DNA of 64,000 nt from Shewanella pneumatophori (GTDB lineage: Bacteria; Pseudomonadota; Gammaproteobacteria; Enterobacterales; Shewanellaceae), in contig NZ_JAKILB010000015.1 of the NCBI RefSeq assembly GCF_023283895.1, forward strand, positions 55,128-119,127. Reading direction: 5' to 3'. Positions 51,524-60,299 of the stretch are shown piece after piece. Position numbers and translations under genes: made by a program. The first letter of the stretch is position 1; each line of letters opens with the position of its first letter. The notes under the pieces are model-generated. The model was not told where the DNA came from. It did not search any database and was given only the letters and a program-made list of their open reading frames with translations.

Positions 51524-52285
51524 GTGGTGAAATTAGCAAAAAAGATAGCGTTAGGCTTTTTAATCTACTTGGTATTTTTAGTGGTGTTGTTTCCAGCCAG
51601 CATGGCGGTAAAGCTAGCTCCACTGCCAAACAATGTCGCTATTAGCGGTGTATCTGGCACGATTTGGGCTGGCAGCATTGATATGCTAAGCGTGCAAAAG
51701 CGCCAAGTAGAAATGATCACTTGGGACTTAGATGTGCTGTCATTATTAACAGGCACTGTTAAGGCTGATGTGGTGATTGGTAGCCGCGCAAGTGCAGTTA
51801 ATGGCAAGGGGACGGTTGCTTATTCAATGTCTGGACTTGATGCCTCAGGCTTAAGGTTTGAAGCGCCAAGCAGCTTTTTGTTAGGACGCACTAACTTACC
51901 GTTTAGAACCAAGATTAATGGCGACCTCAGTGTGTTAGTTGATAACTTTGAGCAAGGCTTACCTTGGTGTGAGCAGCTTTCAGGTAAGCTGTTTTTAAAT
52001 CAGGTAAACGTTACTAACCAGTTTGGTAAGTACCCACTTGGCGATATCGCATTGGGCTTGGCATGTCTTGATGGCAAAGTGGAATTAACCACTGATGAAA
52101 AGTTAAATGGACTCGGGTTAGACGGCACTATCGTTTTAGCGGATAACAAGATGGTACAAGTTAACGCCAAAATCCGTGAAGTGAACACTCAGCCTGATGA
52201 TTTGAAAAAGGCGCTCTCTTTCTTAGGCAAGAAAGACAGTCAAGGATATTACCCTATTACTTATCAAGGCCGCTTACCTATCTAG
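51524..52285 (+). CDS. gspN: Type II secretion system protein N
   Basis: Bitopic inner-membrane protein found at the end of many T2SS operons; its exact role is unclear and it is dispensable in some species. It is 253 aa with a membrane segment at about residues 8-26 (ALGFLIYLVFLVVLFPAS) and a periplasmic domain with VSGTIWAGSIDM and LDLDVLSLLTG-like segments. The start is one of two adjacent GTG codons at 51524 or 51527, preceded by AAGG. It closes the gsp operon, followed by a terminator. Confidence 0.9.
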   Translation: MVKLAKKIALGFLIYLVFLVVLFPASMAVKLAPLPNNVAISGVSGTIWAGSIDMLSVQKRQVEMITWDLDVLSLLTGTVKADVVIGSRASAVNGKGTVAYSMSGLDASGLRFEAPSSFLLGRTNLPFRTKINGDLSVLVDNFEQGLPWCEQLSGKLFLNQVNVTNQFGKYPLGDIALGLACLDGKVELTTDEKLNGLGLDGTIVLADNKMVQVNAKIREVNTQPDDLKKALSFLGKKDSQGYYPITYQGRLPI

Positions 52286-52310
52286 TTAGAGCATTCTTGA
52301 TAGAGTTTAT

Positions 52311-52336
52311 AAAGGCGCTGATATAGCGCCTTTTTT
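52311..52336 (+). terminator. Intrinsic terminator of the gsp operon
   Basis: AAAGGCGCT and AGCGCCTTT pair around a short ATA-containing loop, followed by further T residues. It is 25 bases beyond the gspN stop and just before the end of the convergent yrfG homologue, so it may act in both directions. Confidence 0.87.
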
Positions 52337-52348
52337 ATGGCTGACTCT

Positions 52349-53017
52349 TTACTTTTGCTGCAGTAGTTCATCAAGTAAGTGGTGATAATCCTCTATCGCA
52401 GGAAAGTCATCAAACACCTTATTCGGCTTTTGGCTGTCTGGATTAGCGATACCTAGCTGATAACCGACACCAGCGAGTTTTGCTGCTGCTAAAATGGCTT
52501 CGTTATCATCAATAAACAAACAACGACTAGGCTCTAGGTTAAAGCGCTCAAATAATTGCAGCCAAAATTCTGGATGCTCTTTGGGATAACCAGTTTCGTG
52601 GCTCGATATCATGCTGTCTAACCCTAAACCTAGCTCGGTATGTTCCAATTTTAGCCCTAGGTTTTTAGGATGCGCATTGGTGACTAAAATCCGTTGTTTA
52701 CCCGCACGTTTAAGCGCATTTAGAAACGGCATGCTGTCTTGGCGCATTTGAATCCGCTCAACCAATGTGCGGTGCAGCGCCATAATGTCTAAGCCCATCT
52801 GTTGCTCCCAATATTCAAGGCAATACCAATTCAGCGTACCTTCAACCTTGGTGTAGCACTCTTCAACCCATTCACTGGCCTGTTGCACTGAGATATTGCG
52901 TTGCTCGCTGAGTACTTTAGGGATCAACTGCACCCAAAAGTGGTTATCGAAATGCAGGTCTAAAAGCGTACCATCCATATCGAGTAAAATGGTGTCAATA
53001 TCTGTCCATGGAAACAT
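52349..53017 (-). CDS. yrfG: GMP/IMP nucleotidase, HAD family
   Basis: A cytoplasmic 5'-nucleotidase of the HAD superfamily related to E. coli YrfG, which acts on GMP and IMP. It is 222 aa. HAD motif I is LLDMDGTLLDLHFDN, motif II VTNAHPKN, the Lys of motif III is in GYPKEHPEFW, and motif IV is LFIDDNEAIL. TLNWYCLEYWEQQMGLDI matches the YrfG cap region closely. It is divergent from nudE across about 98 bases. In E. coli it sits next to hslR; here the gsp operon separates them. Confidence 0.9.
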   Translation of the reverse strand: MFPWTDIDTILLDMDGTLLDLHFDNHFWVQLIPKVLSEQRNISVQQASEWVEECYTKVEGTLNWYCLEYWEQQMGLDIMALHRTLVERIQMRQDSMPFLNALKRAGKQRILVTNAHPKNLGLKLEHTELGLGLDSMISSHETGYPKEHPEFWLQLFERFNLEPSRCLFIDDNEAILAAAKLAGVGYQLGIANPDSQKPNKVFDDFPAIEDYHHLLDELLQQK

Positions 53018-53115
53018 AGTTGCGCGATCCTAGAAAATTCATGTTGTAGATTGGGTGAACAATAGTAAGATTATACTGAATTAAATGACAAGTCGGCAGC
53101 GGCACTGGGATGTGT

Positions 53116-53670
53116 ATGACTAAAAAAAATCAGAAACCGGAAATTTTGCACGCTGAAGTCGTTGCTCAAAGCCGACTGTTTCAAATCGAACAAGTGCACT
53201 TACGCTTTTCTAACCAAGTAGAGCGCCAGTACGAGCGCATGAAAGGCAATAATCGTGGCGCAGTAATGGTTGTCCCTGTGCTCAACGGCGAGCAGTTACT
53301 GCTTGGGCGTGAGTATGCCGCAGGTACTCATAGCTACGAACTGGGCTTTCCTAAGGGCCTAATTGACCCTGGTGAAGAAGCTCACGAGGCAGCAAATCGC
53401 GAGCTGCAAGAAGAGATTGGCTACGGTGCTAAAAAGCTAACTCATTTAATGGAGCTAAGCTTAGCCCCGGGATACTTTGCCAGTAAGATGCAGATCTTTA
53501 TTGCTGAAGATTTGTATGAAAGCCGCCTAGAAGGCGACGAGCCAGAACCGATAGATATGGTGACTTGGCCGCTAGCGGATTGGCAGGATTTATTGAATCA
53601 AGAAGATTTTTCTGAATCCCGTAGTGTAAGTGCTTTATTTTTAGCGCAAAAACATCTACAACTAAGTTAG
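53116..53670 (+). CDS. nudE: ADP-sugar/ADP compounds Nudix hydrolase
   Basis: Cleaves the pyrophosphate of ADP-ribose, NADH and related compounds. It is 184 aa. The Nudix box is GLIDPGEEAHEAANRELQEE, continuing IGYG, and the flanking SYELGFPKG and LSLAPGYFASKM segments identify NudE specifically. Two starts are possible, 53110 and 53116; GGGA fits the second slightly better. It is followed at 44 bases by cysQ, and both handle adenosine nucleotide by-products. Confidence 0.93.
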   Translation: MTKKNQKPEILHAEVVAQSRLFQIEQVHLRFSNQVERQYERMKGNNRGAVMVVPVLNGEQLLLGREYAAGTHSYELGFPKGLIDPGEEAHEAANRELQEEIGYGAKKLTHLMELSLAPGYFASKMQIFIAEDLYESRLEGDEPEPIDMVTWPLADWQDLLNQEDFSESRSVSALFLAQKHLQLS

Positions 53671-53714
53671 CAAAATTCGAAGTAGGTCATGGGTATTAGG
53701 CTGTTGGAGTAGTT

Positions 53715-54524
53715 ATGAAGCCAGAGAATTGTGTAGATCAGGTTATTGAAATCGCCACACTTGCAGGTAAAAAGATCCGCGATATTTACCAAAAGGGGGA
53801 TTTTGAGCGTGAGATTAAGTCTGACAATACGCCAGTGACATCTGCAGATCTCGCTGCCCATGAAATTATCACCAACGCGTTAAAGGCGCTGACTCCAGAT
53901 ATTCCGGTATTATCGGAAGAAGATGCCGATATTCCTTTTGCGCAGCGCTGTGATTGGCCTCGTTATTGGTTAGTGGATCCACTTGACGGTACCGGCGAGT
54001 TTATTGCCGGTAGCGGTGATTTCTCTGTGATCATTGCGCTGGTCGAGCATAACCGCCCAATCATGGGCGTGGTATATGCGCCGATGACCGAAGTTTGTTA
54101 CTACGGTATCGCTGGTCTAGGTTCTTATAAGCGTAAAGATGGAGCTGAAGTACGTATTAGCAGCAAACAGCTAACGAATGACTCTGATTCTCTACGCTTA
54201 GCAGTCAGTCGTCGTCAAGATCCTAAGTCAGTAATCAAGCTGTTTAATCAAGATAAACACTGTGAATTGGTGGTACTAGGCGGCGCAGCGTTAAAGAGTT
54301 GCCTAATTGCTGAAGGTCGCGCTGACTGCTACGTACGTATTGGTCCAACAGGTGAGTGGGACACAGGCGCAGCGCAAATTATTGTTGAAGAGGCGGGAGG
54401 TCAGATAATGGATCTCAACCTGCAACCTTTGACATATAACGAGCGTGAGTCGTTAGAAAACCCTAACTTTATCGTTGTTGGTTCTCCAGCCTTAGAATGG
54501 GATCAGATCTTAATCAATGAATGA
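53715..54524 (+). CDS. cysQ: 3'(2'),5'-bisphosphate nucleotidase
   Basis: Hydrolyses 3'-phosphoadenosine 5'-phosphate, a by-product of sulfate assimilation, to AMP. It is 269 aa. The metal-binding motif of the inositol monophosphatase superfamily, YWLVDPLDGTGEFIAGSGDF, is intact, as are the PVLSEEDAD segment and the C-terminal TGEWDTGAAQIIVEEAGG. GGAG precedes the ATG. The stop overlaps the start of the next gene by 8 bases. Confidence 0.95.
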   Translation: MKPENCVDQVIEIATLAGKKIRDIYQKGDFEREIKSDNTPVTSADLAAHEIITNALKALTPDIPVLSEEDADIPFAQRCDWPRYWLVDPLDGTGEFIAGSGDFSVIIALVEHNRPIMGVVYAPMTEVCYYGIAGLGSYKRKDGAEVRISSKQLTNDSDSLRLAVSRRQDPKSVIKLFNQDKHCELVVLGGAALKSCLIAEGRADCYVRIGPTGEWDTGAAQIIVEEAGGQIMDLNLQPLTYNERESLENPNFIVVGSPALEWDQILINE

Positions 54525-54978
54525 TGTGATTGAGTTTGGTCTTGCGACTAAGTCAGATCTTATCGCGATTGATGCCCTCGAACAGCAATGCTTTGCTGGA
54601 CATTGCTATCCAGATTTTTTCTTTAGACAAGCCCTAGATTGCTGGCCACATAGTTTTTGGGTAGCAAAAGACGCGCAAGCTAAAGTGATGGGTTACCTAC
54701 TCGCATCAACAGGCGCTGAGGCCGATGTTTGCTGGATTTTATCTATTGCCGTTGCCGATACTGCTAGAGGTAAAGGCATTGGCACTAAGCTTATCTCAAA
54801 GCTGATTGAAACGCTGCCAGCTCAGATAACCCAAGTTAACCTAACCGTAGACCCAAACAACCCAGCCAAAGCCTTGTACGCCCGTAGTGGCTTTGTCGAA
54901 CACGCCTTTGAAGCTGATTATTTTGGTGAGGGTGAGCCAAGACAAGTTATGCGCTATTTAAAAGCGGAGCATACTTAA
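54517..54978 (+). CDS. GNAT family N-acetyltransferase
   Basis: A 153 aa acetyltransferase. The acetyl-CoA-binding motif reads VADTARGKGIGTKLISKLIE (about residues 84-103), preceded by the strand DVCWILSIAV and followed by NLTVDPNNPAKALYARSGF, a pattern close to RimI. The substrate cannot be assigned, since RimI of Shewanella is expected elsewhere. It is coupled to cysQ by overlap and ends five bases before the MFS gene, so the three form an operon. Confidence 0.85.
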   Translation: MNDVIEFGLATKSDLIAIDALEQQCFAGHCYPDFFFRQALDCWPHSFWVAKDAQAKVMGYLLASTGAEADVCWILSIAVADTARGKGIGTKLISKLIETLPAQITQVNLTVDPNNPAKALYARSGFVEHAFEADYFGEGEPRQVMRYLKAEHT

Positions 54979-54983
54979 AGCCG

Positions 54984-56693
54984 ATGATATTTAGCCGACG
55001 TTTTTTACCCTACTTTGTCACCCAATGCTTGGGGGCGCTTAATGACAATGTGTTTAAAAACGTCTTGCTACTGTTAGTGGCTTATTCCCAAGTCGATGAG
55101 TTACCTATAGATGTAAACCTGTTTGTTAACTTGGCGGCGGGTTTATTTATCCTGCCTTTCTTACTGTTTTCTGCTCATGCGGGGCAGGTTGCTGATTACG
55201 TCGATAAAGCATTATTAATTAGAAGATTAAAGCTGCTTGAATTGGCCATTATGTCGGTGGCGATTTTTGCTATTGTTAGTCATAGCTATCTGATAATGCT
55301 GCTATTACTGTTTTTAATGGGCGTACAGTCAGCTTACTTTGGTCCGGTAAAATACTCACTATTGCCGCGAGTGCTGGATAATAGCGAACTGGTGTCGGGT
55401 AATGCCTGGGTTGAGATGGGCACTTTTCTCGCTATCTTGGCCGGTACTATTTCTGCAGGATTGATCGTTGCCAGCAATAATGCAGCATCTCTGGCGGCTG
55501 CAAGCGTATTCATTTTGGCCTTGATTGGTGCGTTTGCTAGTTGGTTTATTCCGAGTATTCCGGCCCATTCTACGCAAAAACCGCATTTTTCTATTGTTGC
55601 TGCAACTCTTGCTAGCATTAAAAAAGCCCGTCGCACGCCGGGTATTTGGATAGCCATTTTAGCCATAAGCTGGTTTTGGTTTGTGGGCGCAACTTATCTC
55701 ACGCAATTTCCGAATTTTGCGCGGGTGACCTTGCATGCAGATCCTACAGTGGTTTCTTTGTTGTTATTGCTATTTTCTGTCGGTATCGCCGTCGGTTCTT
55801 TCGTTTGTGAACGCCTGTCTTGTCGCCAAGTAGAGTTAGCTATTATGCCGCTAGGTTTAGTCTTACTTGCAGGCTTTGGTATTGATCTGTACTTTGCGAT
55901 CCCTACTAAACCTGAGCTAGCAGTGCTTTATAATCTACAAGACTTTATTGGCGCTGCGAGTCATTATCGACTGATGCTTGATCTGTTTATGATAGGTGTG
56001 GGCGGCGGCTTATTTATTGTGCCGCTGTATACCTACATACAGGCTCGTGCTAAAGATGGTGAGTGTGCGCAAGCTATTGCCAGTAACAACATCATTAATG
56101 CGTTATTTATGGTGACTTCTGCGATATTTGCCATGCTGATTTTGAATGTTTTTCAGTGGCAAATTGAACAACTGTTTTTACTATTGGCTGCGGCGAATAT
56201 GCTGGTGTTCTCTTGGTTATTGCTAGGCTGGCCGGAGTTGTTGCTAAGCATAAGCAGCTATTACCATCGCAGAGTTAAATATAAAGTCAGCTTGGATGAT
56301 CCTAACGCATTGCATAAACAAGCTAAGCTGCTTGTAGTGGCTGATAACTTAAGTTGGCGAGACATGATGCTGCTTTACGGCAGCTTTACCCACCCAGTAC
56401 ATTTTGCGGATGGCATGGCTCAAAGCTTAAGTATCAATCGACTTTATCGTCGTGCGTTATCGCGTACGTTATTGAGTATAAGTAATCTGGCTAATGGTAA
56501 TAGAACTGCAAATATTGAGGCTGCTGAGCTTGATGTCGACAGTGTTATTTGCGTCAGTACTACGCAGTTAAAGCAAGCTCAGGCAGAGCAAAAAGATTAC
56601 ATTAGTGTCGCTACCAAGGTGATTGAAGTGACTGTTAAAGATGATGCAGCAAAGCGATTAGTGGTAGAAATACGCCCACTAACAGCAGCCTAG
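54984..56693 (+). CDS. MFS transporter fused to a degenerate PlsC-like acyltransferase domain
   Basis: A 569 aa protein. Residues 1-415 form about 11-12 membrane segments of a major-facilitator transporter, beginning FLPYFVTQCLGALNDNVFKN, similar to the lysophospholipid transporter LplT and the transporter part of LplT-Aas fusions. The last 150 or so residues are soluble. VADNLSWRDMMLLYGS at about 450 aligns with the PlsC acyltransferase NHxSxxD motif, but the catalytic His is Asn (DNLSWRD for NHLSWLD), and no AMP-ligase domain follows. A phospholipid-related transport role is inferred. It ends the cysQ operon. Confidence 0.75.
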   Translation: MIFSRRFLPYFVTQCLGALNDNVFKNVLLLLVAYSQVDELPIDVNLFVNLAAGLFILPFLLFSAHAGQVADYVDKALLIRRLKLLELAIMSVAIFAIVSHSYLIMLLLLFLMGVQSAYFGPVKYSLLPRVLDNSELVSGNAWVEMGTFLAILAGTISAGLIVASNNAASLAAASVFILALIGAFASWFIPSIPAHSTQKPHFSIVAATLASIKKARRTPGIWIAILAISWFWFVGATYLTQFPNFARVTLHADPTVVSLLLLLFSVGIAVGSFVCERLSCRQVELAIMPLGLVLLAGFGIDLYFAIPTKPELAVLYNLQDFIGAASHYRLMLDLFMIGVGGGLFIVPLYTYIQARAKDGECAQAIASNNIINALFMVTSAIFAMLILNVFQWQIEQLFLLLAAANMLVFSWLLLGWPELLLSISSYYHRRVKYKVSLDDPNALHKQAKLLVVADNLSWRDMMLLYGSFTHPVHFADGMAQSLSINRLYRRALSRTLLSISNLANGNRTANIEAAELDVDSVICVSTTQLKQAQAEQKDYISVATKVIEVTVKDDAAKRLVVEIRPLTAA

Positions 56694-56732
56694 TTAGTAA
56701 AAATTGCCAGCTGTTAGTGAGGTACAAGTGTT

Positions 56733-57830
56733 TTATTGGTTATCTAACCATTGATGCATGGCTTGGTGATCGCCTTTAAAGATAATCCGTTCAGCTTTTT
56801 TATCAATTTGATATTGATACATAGGGTCGTAGTACTTTACCAGTAGCAACTCAATCCAGGCTAAGTGCGCACTGGTATCGTTTTGGTTAAACTGAATCGA
56901 TAGCGCATTGCTAATCATTGCTTGCAGCTCATCATGGCGTTTACCGCCAAGACGTTTCTGAATCCCGGTAATACTCTGGGCTAGGTATTGAGAGAACGCC
57001 TCAAAGCCTTTAGCTTCACCAAGTCTTTGAACATAACCGCTATGCATCTTATGTACATATTCGTTTAACAGACGTGCTAAGCGAGCCTCTAACGACTCTT
57101 CTAATACCAATACATTGGCAGCCTGCATACCCGCATAAAATGCTTGTGGCAGCGCTGAACGGCCAATGAGATAGCTTTCATCTTCAAGCAGTAAGTGTTT
57201 AGCTGCACTGTCTTGATGCTTCAGCAGCGCGACGCCAAGCGCATTCTCAAAGTTGATCTGGCTTGGCTGGCTTTCGTGGTAACGACCAAAGCTAGATCCT
57301 CTGTGGTGTGCTAACCCTTCAAGATCAATGGCCTCTTGGCGCTTTAATAGAAAATCTGTCTTACCGCTGCCAGTAATGCCGCTTAAAATCAGCATAGGTT
57401 TTATGTTTGGCGCAGTATCAATGGTTTCAATTAAAAACTGGCGCATGGCTTTGTAGCCACCTTCGATAAACGGAATATCTAAGCCTGCTTCTTTGAGCCA
57501 TTGTTGGGTTAGCTGCGAGCGAAGTCCACCACGAAAACAGTAAAGGTAGCCATTAGGGTTGTTGCTAAAAAATTTAACCCAGGCAGCGACTCTTTGCTGT
57601 TTTACATCGCCATTCACCAATGAATGGCCTAGCTCTATTGCGGCTTGTTGACCTTGCTCTTTGTAGCAAGTGCCTACCAGACGGCGTTCTTCATCCTCCA
57701 TAAGTGGATGATTAACGCTGGCAGGGAAGGCGCCTTTGTCAAACTCGATGGGCGCACGTGCATCCATTATTGGGTGATCGCTAACGAGTATGCGGCGATA
57801 TTCGCTAGCGGGCACTTTATTGAATGACAT
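56733..57830 (-). CDS. selU: tRNA 2-selenouridine synthase
   Basis: Replaces sulfur by selenium at the wobble uridine of certain tRNAs (also called MnmH or YbbB). It is 365 aa. An N-terminal rhodanese domain (about residues 10-130) carries the catalytic Cys in LYCFRGGLRSQL. A P-loop follows, LSGITGSGKTDFL (about 148-160). The start ATG overlaps the stop of selD by one base (TAATG), so selenophosphate synthesis and use are coupled. Confidence 0.95.
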   Translation of the reverse strand: MSFNKVPASEYRRILVSDHPIMDARAPIEFDKGAFPASVNHPLMEDEERRLVGTCYKEQGQQAAIELGHSLVNGDVKQQRVAAWVKFFSNNPNGYLYCFRGGLRSQLTQQWLKEAGLDIPFIEGGYKAMRQFLIETIDTAPNIKPMLILSGITGSGKTDFLLKRQEAIDLEGLAHHRGSSFGRYHESQPSQINFENALGVALLKHQDSAAKHLLLEDESYLIGRSALPQAFYAGMQAANVLVLEESLEARLARLLNEYVHKMHSGYVQRLGEAKGFEAFSQYLAQSITGIQKRLGGKRHDELQAMISNALSIQFNQNDTSAHLAWIELLLVKYYDPMYQYQIDKKAERIIFKGDHQAMHQWLDNQ

Positions 57831-58870
57831 TAAACCAGCTCCACGGTTTTACCCGCATTATTTTTAATTAGCTGACCAATACAAATAGGCTCAATGCCGT
57901 TTTCAGCGAGTAATGCTGTTAGTGCTATTTCGCCCTCTTCGGCAACGGCAATAAGTAAGCCGCCGCTGGTTTGTGGGTCACAAATAATCGCTTTTTGCTC
58001 ATTAGTTAGTGATGGTAAGTGCTCACCGTAACTGTCGAAGTTTCTGTGTGTACCACCAGGAATGCAGCCTAATTCTATGTAGTGGCGTGCATTTGGTAAC
58101 AGCGGCAATAAATTCACATCAATCTTAGCGCTAAGATCTGCGCCGTGGCACATCTCTAGTAAGTGACCTGCGAGGCCAAAGCCAGTTACGTCTGTTAGTG
58201 CGTTAACTTGTGGGATTTTTGCGATTTTAGGGCCAAGAATATTCAATTGGCACATGGCTTCGGCTGCCGTATTTAGGTCTGCATCGGCAAGTTTCTTCTG
58301 CTTTTGTGCAGTAGTTAAAATGCCGATCCCTAAAGGTTTAGTCAGGTAAAGTTTATCGCCAGCTTTAGCGGTATCGTTTTGCTTTAACTCTTCCAGCGGA
58401 ATTTGCCCAGTAACGGCTAAACCAAAGATAGGTTCTGGCGAGTCAATACTGTGACCACCGGCTAGCATAATACCTGCGTCAGCACAGGCTTTGCGGCCGC
58501 CATCAACTACTTGTTGGGCCACTTCTGCTGGCAGTTTATTAACCGGCCAGCCTAAAATCGCAATCGCCATCATTGGTGTACCACCCATGGCGTAAATATC
58601 ACTAATTGCGTTCGTCGCTGCAATGCGGCCGAAGGTAAACGGGTCATCAACAATAGGCATGAAAAAGTCAGTCGTACTGATAATACCTGTGGTTTCATTT
58701 AGCTTATAAACCGCAGCATCATCGCGTGTCTGGTTACCTACCAGCAGATTAGGATCATCAAAAACGGGTAACTGAGTGGCAAGAATGGTTCCCAGCACTT
58801 TCGGTGAAATTTTGCAGCCGCAGCCCGCACCGTGGCTATATTCGGTAAGTTTGATTTCTGAATCTGACAT
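57830..58870 (-). CDS. selD: Selenide, water dikinase (selenophosphate synthase)
   Basis: Makes selenophosphate from selenide and ATP, the selenium donor for SelU and selenocysteine. It is 346 aa from the ATG at 58870, which gives the start MSDSEIKLTEYSHGAGCGCK as in E. coli; the frame runs 27 codons further without support. The catalytic residue is Cys in GAGCGCKIS (not selenocysteine). DDAAVYKL, TTDFFMPIVDDPFTFG and TSGGLLIAV are typical. selA and selB are not in the window. Confidence 0.96.
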   Translation of the reverse strand: MSDSEIKLTEYSHGAGCGCKISPKVLGTILATQLPVFDDPNLLVGNQTRDDAAVYKLNETTGIISTTDFFMPIVDDPFTFGRIAATNAISDIYAMGGTPMMAIAILGWPVNKLPAEVAQQVVDGGRKACADAGIMLAGGHSIDSPEPIFGLAVTGQIPLEELKQNDTAKAGDKLYLTKPLGIGILTTAQKQKKLADADLNTAAEAMCQLNILGPKIAKIPQVNALTDVTGFGLAGHLLEMCHGADLSAKIDVNLLPLLPNARHYIELGCIPGGTHRNFDSYGEHLPSLTNEQKAIICDPQTSGGLLIAVAEEGEIALTALLAENGIEPICIGQLIKNNAGKTVELV

Positions 58871-59016
58871 GAGCTTAAATCGCCCTAAAAAGGTAAGTAG
58901 CCGATCATAATAGACCCATACCCCAGTGACTTCAATCAACCGCAAGTACAAGTTGAGACTTGGGGCTTATCCTAAAGAGAATAAACAACTCAATTGGTAA
59001 TTTTTGACCTGAAAAT

Positions 59017-59044
59017 AAAAAGCCGCTCTAGGGAGCGGCTTTTT
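59017..59044 (-). terminator. Intrinsic terminator after the desaturase
   Basis: AAAAAGCCGCTC and GAGCGGCTTTTT form a twelve-base stem with a four-base loop (TAGG). It is 11 bases beyond the desaturase stop on the minus strand, where the left-hand A-run becomes the T-run. Confidence 0.9.
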
Positions 59045-59054
59045 GAGTTGCGGG

Positions 59055-60161
59055 TTAACCAAAGCTGGCAGTAAGGCTGTGCCAGCTTTTTTGCTGTTGC
59101 TTAAAGCGCAGCTTTAGCTCTTTTACTTGGCTAAGCAGATGCTTATCAGCAAGCTGTTGTCTCTTGGCCTCAAGCAAGGCTTTTTTGGCCGCGTAATATT
59201 CAGCAAGGTGAGTTTTTAAGGTTTCATACTCGGCTTGAAGCTTGTCGATAAGCTCTTCACTATTTGGTAAGTGTGCCACCTTATTCTGGGTACGTTTCAG
59301 CTGCATTTGCAGGCGTGCATGTTCAATTCTTTCTTGCGGCACCACGCGGCGGCCATCTGCTAAGCCTACCAATGCTAAGCCATCAATTAGCCATTTAGTT
59401 GGGTCGTACTGCCACCAATGAATACCGTTACGGTAGTCATTCTCAAAAATATGATGGTAGTTGTGATAGCCCTCGCCATAGGTTAACAGCGCCAAGAAGC
59501 CATTATCGCGAGCGGTATTTTTATCTGTATACGGCTGTGAGCCCCAGATATGTGCTAAAGAGTTAATAAAGAAGGTGCAGTGATGAACCACAACTAGGCG
59601 TAACAATCCAGCTAACAGAAGCATGCCGAGTATGTCACCGTTTAACCAACCTAATAGTATCGGTAAACCAAAGTTCATAATTAGTAGTAGCGGCAGATAA
59701 TACTTGTGCTGCCACATGACGATTTTATCGTTTTGCAGATCACGTACGTTCTTATAATCATGGTAACGCTGTGATTGATATTCGCGCAGCATCCACCCAA
59801 TGTGGCTGTACCAAAAACCCATCTTGGCTGAGTAGGGGTCTTTGTCGTTATTATCAACGTGCTTGTGATGAACTCTATGGTCGGAAGACCAGTGCAATGC
59901 GCTGTTTTGCAGGGCAAGCGCGCCACCTAGAGCATATAAAAATCTGATTGAAGCATGAGCTTTATAAGTACGGTGCGACCACAATCTGTGGTAACCACCG
60001 GTAATAGATAGGCCGCTAGCAAAAGCAAGTACCACAAAGGCTAGCCACTCGATAGCTTCAAATCCGTATGCAATTCCGTACCAAGGTACGAAGATTACTG
60101 CAGAGGCGAATGTGATGGTGAATAGGCTCACATTCATCCAGATGATTGGAGGTTTTTTCAT
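59055..60161 (-). CDS. Acyl-CoA/acyl-lipid delta-9 type fatty acid desaturase
   Basis: A membrane-bound di-iron desaturase that introduces a double bond into saturated acyl chains using oxygen. It is 368 aa. The three histidine boxes are HRLWSH, HRVHHKHVDNN and EGYHNYHHIFEND. About four membrane segments lie in the first 200 residues. After the catalytic domain there is a C-terminal coiled coil of about 100 residues, rich in Leu, Lys, Glu and Gln. It is divergent from fabR, with a near-perfect palindrome between them. This suits repression when unsaturated fatty acids are plentiful. Confidence 0.92.
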   Translation of the reverse strand: MKKPPIIWMNVSLFTITFASAVIFVPWYGIAYGFEAIEWLAFVVLAFASGLSITGGYHRLWSHRTYKAHASIRFLYALGGALALQNSALHWSSDHRVHHKHVDNNDKDPYSAKMGFWYSHIGWMLREYQSQRYHDYKNVRDLQNDKIVMWQHKYYLPLLLIMNFGLPILLGWLNGDILGMLLLAGLLRLVVVHHCTFFINSLAHIWGSQPYTDKNTARDNGFLALLTYGEGYHNYHHIFENDYRNGIHWWQYDPTKWLIDGLALVGLADGRRVVPQERIEHARLQMQLKRTQNKVAHLPNSEELIDKLQAEYETLKTHLAEYYAAKKALLEAKRQQLADKHLLSQVKELKLRFKQQQKSWHSLTASFG

Positions 60162-60182
60162 TATAGTTCTATCTCTCTTTGA

Positions 60183-60198
60183 GCGTACATCTGTACGC
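60183..60198. promoter_or_regulatory. Palindrome between desaturase and fabR, likely FabR operator
   Basis: GCGTACATCTGTACGC has seven-base perfect arms GCGTACA / TGTACGC around a two-base centre. It lies 22 bases upstream of the desaturase start and 102 bases upstream of fabR. The arm pattern is similar to what I recall for FabR/DesT-type operators. Confidence 0.65.
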
Positions 60199-60299
60199 CA
60201 ATTTAACGTGGATAGTGATCTTGGTCAAGTTTGTTGATGCTGCGTTTTGTGTTAAAAAGCGGTATTATTCAAGGAATAATTTTTGTAAGTAGGTTCAAG

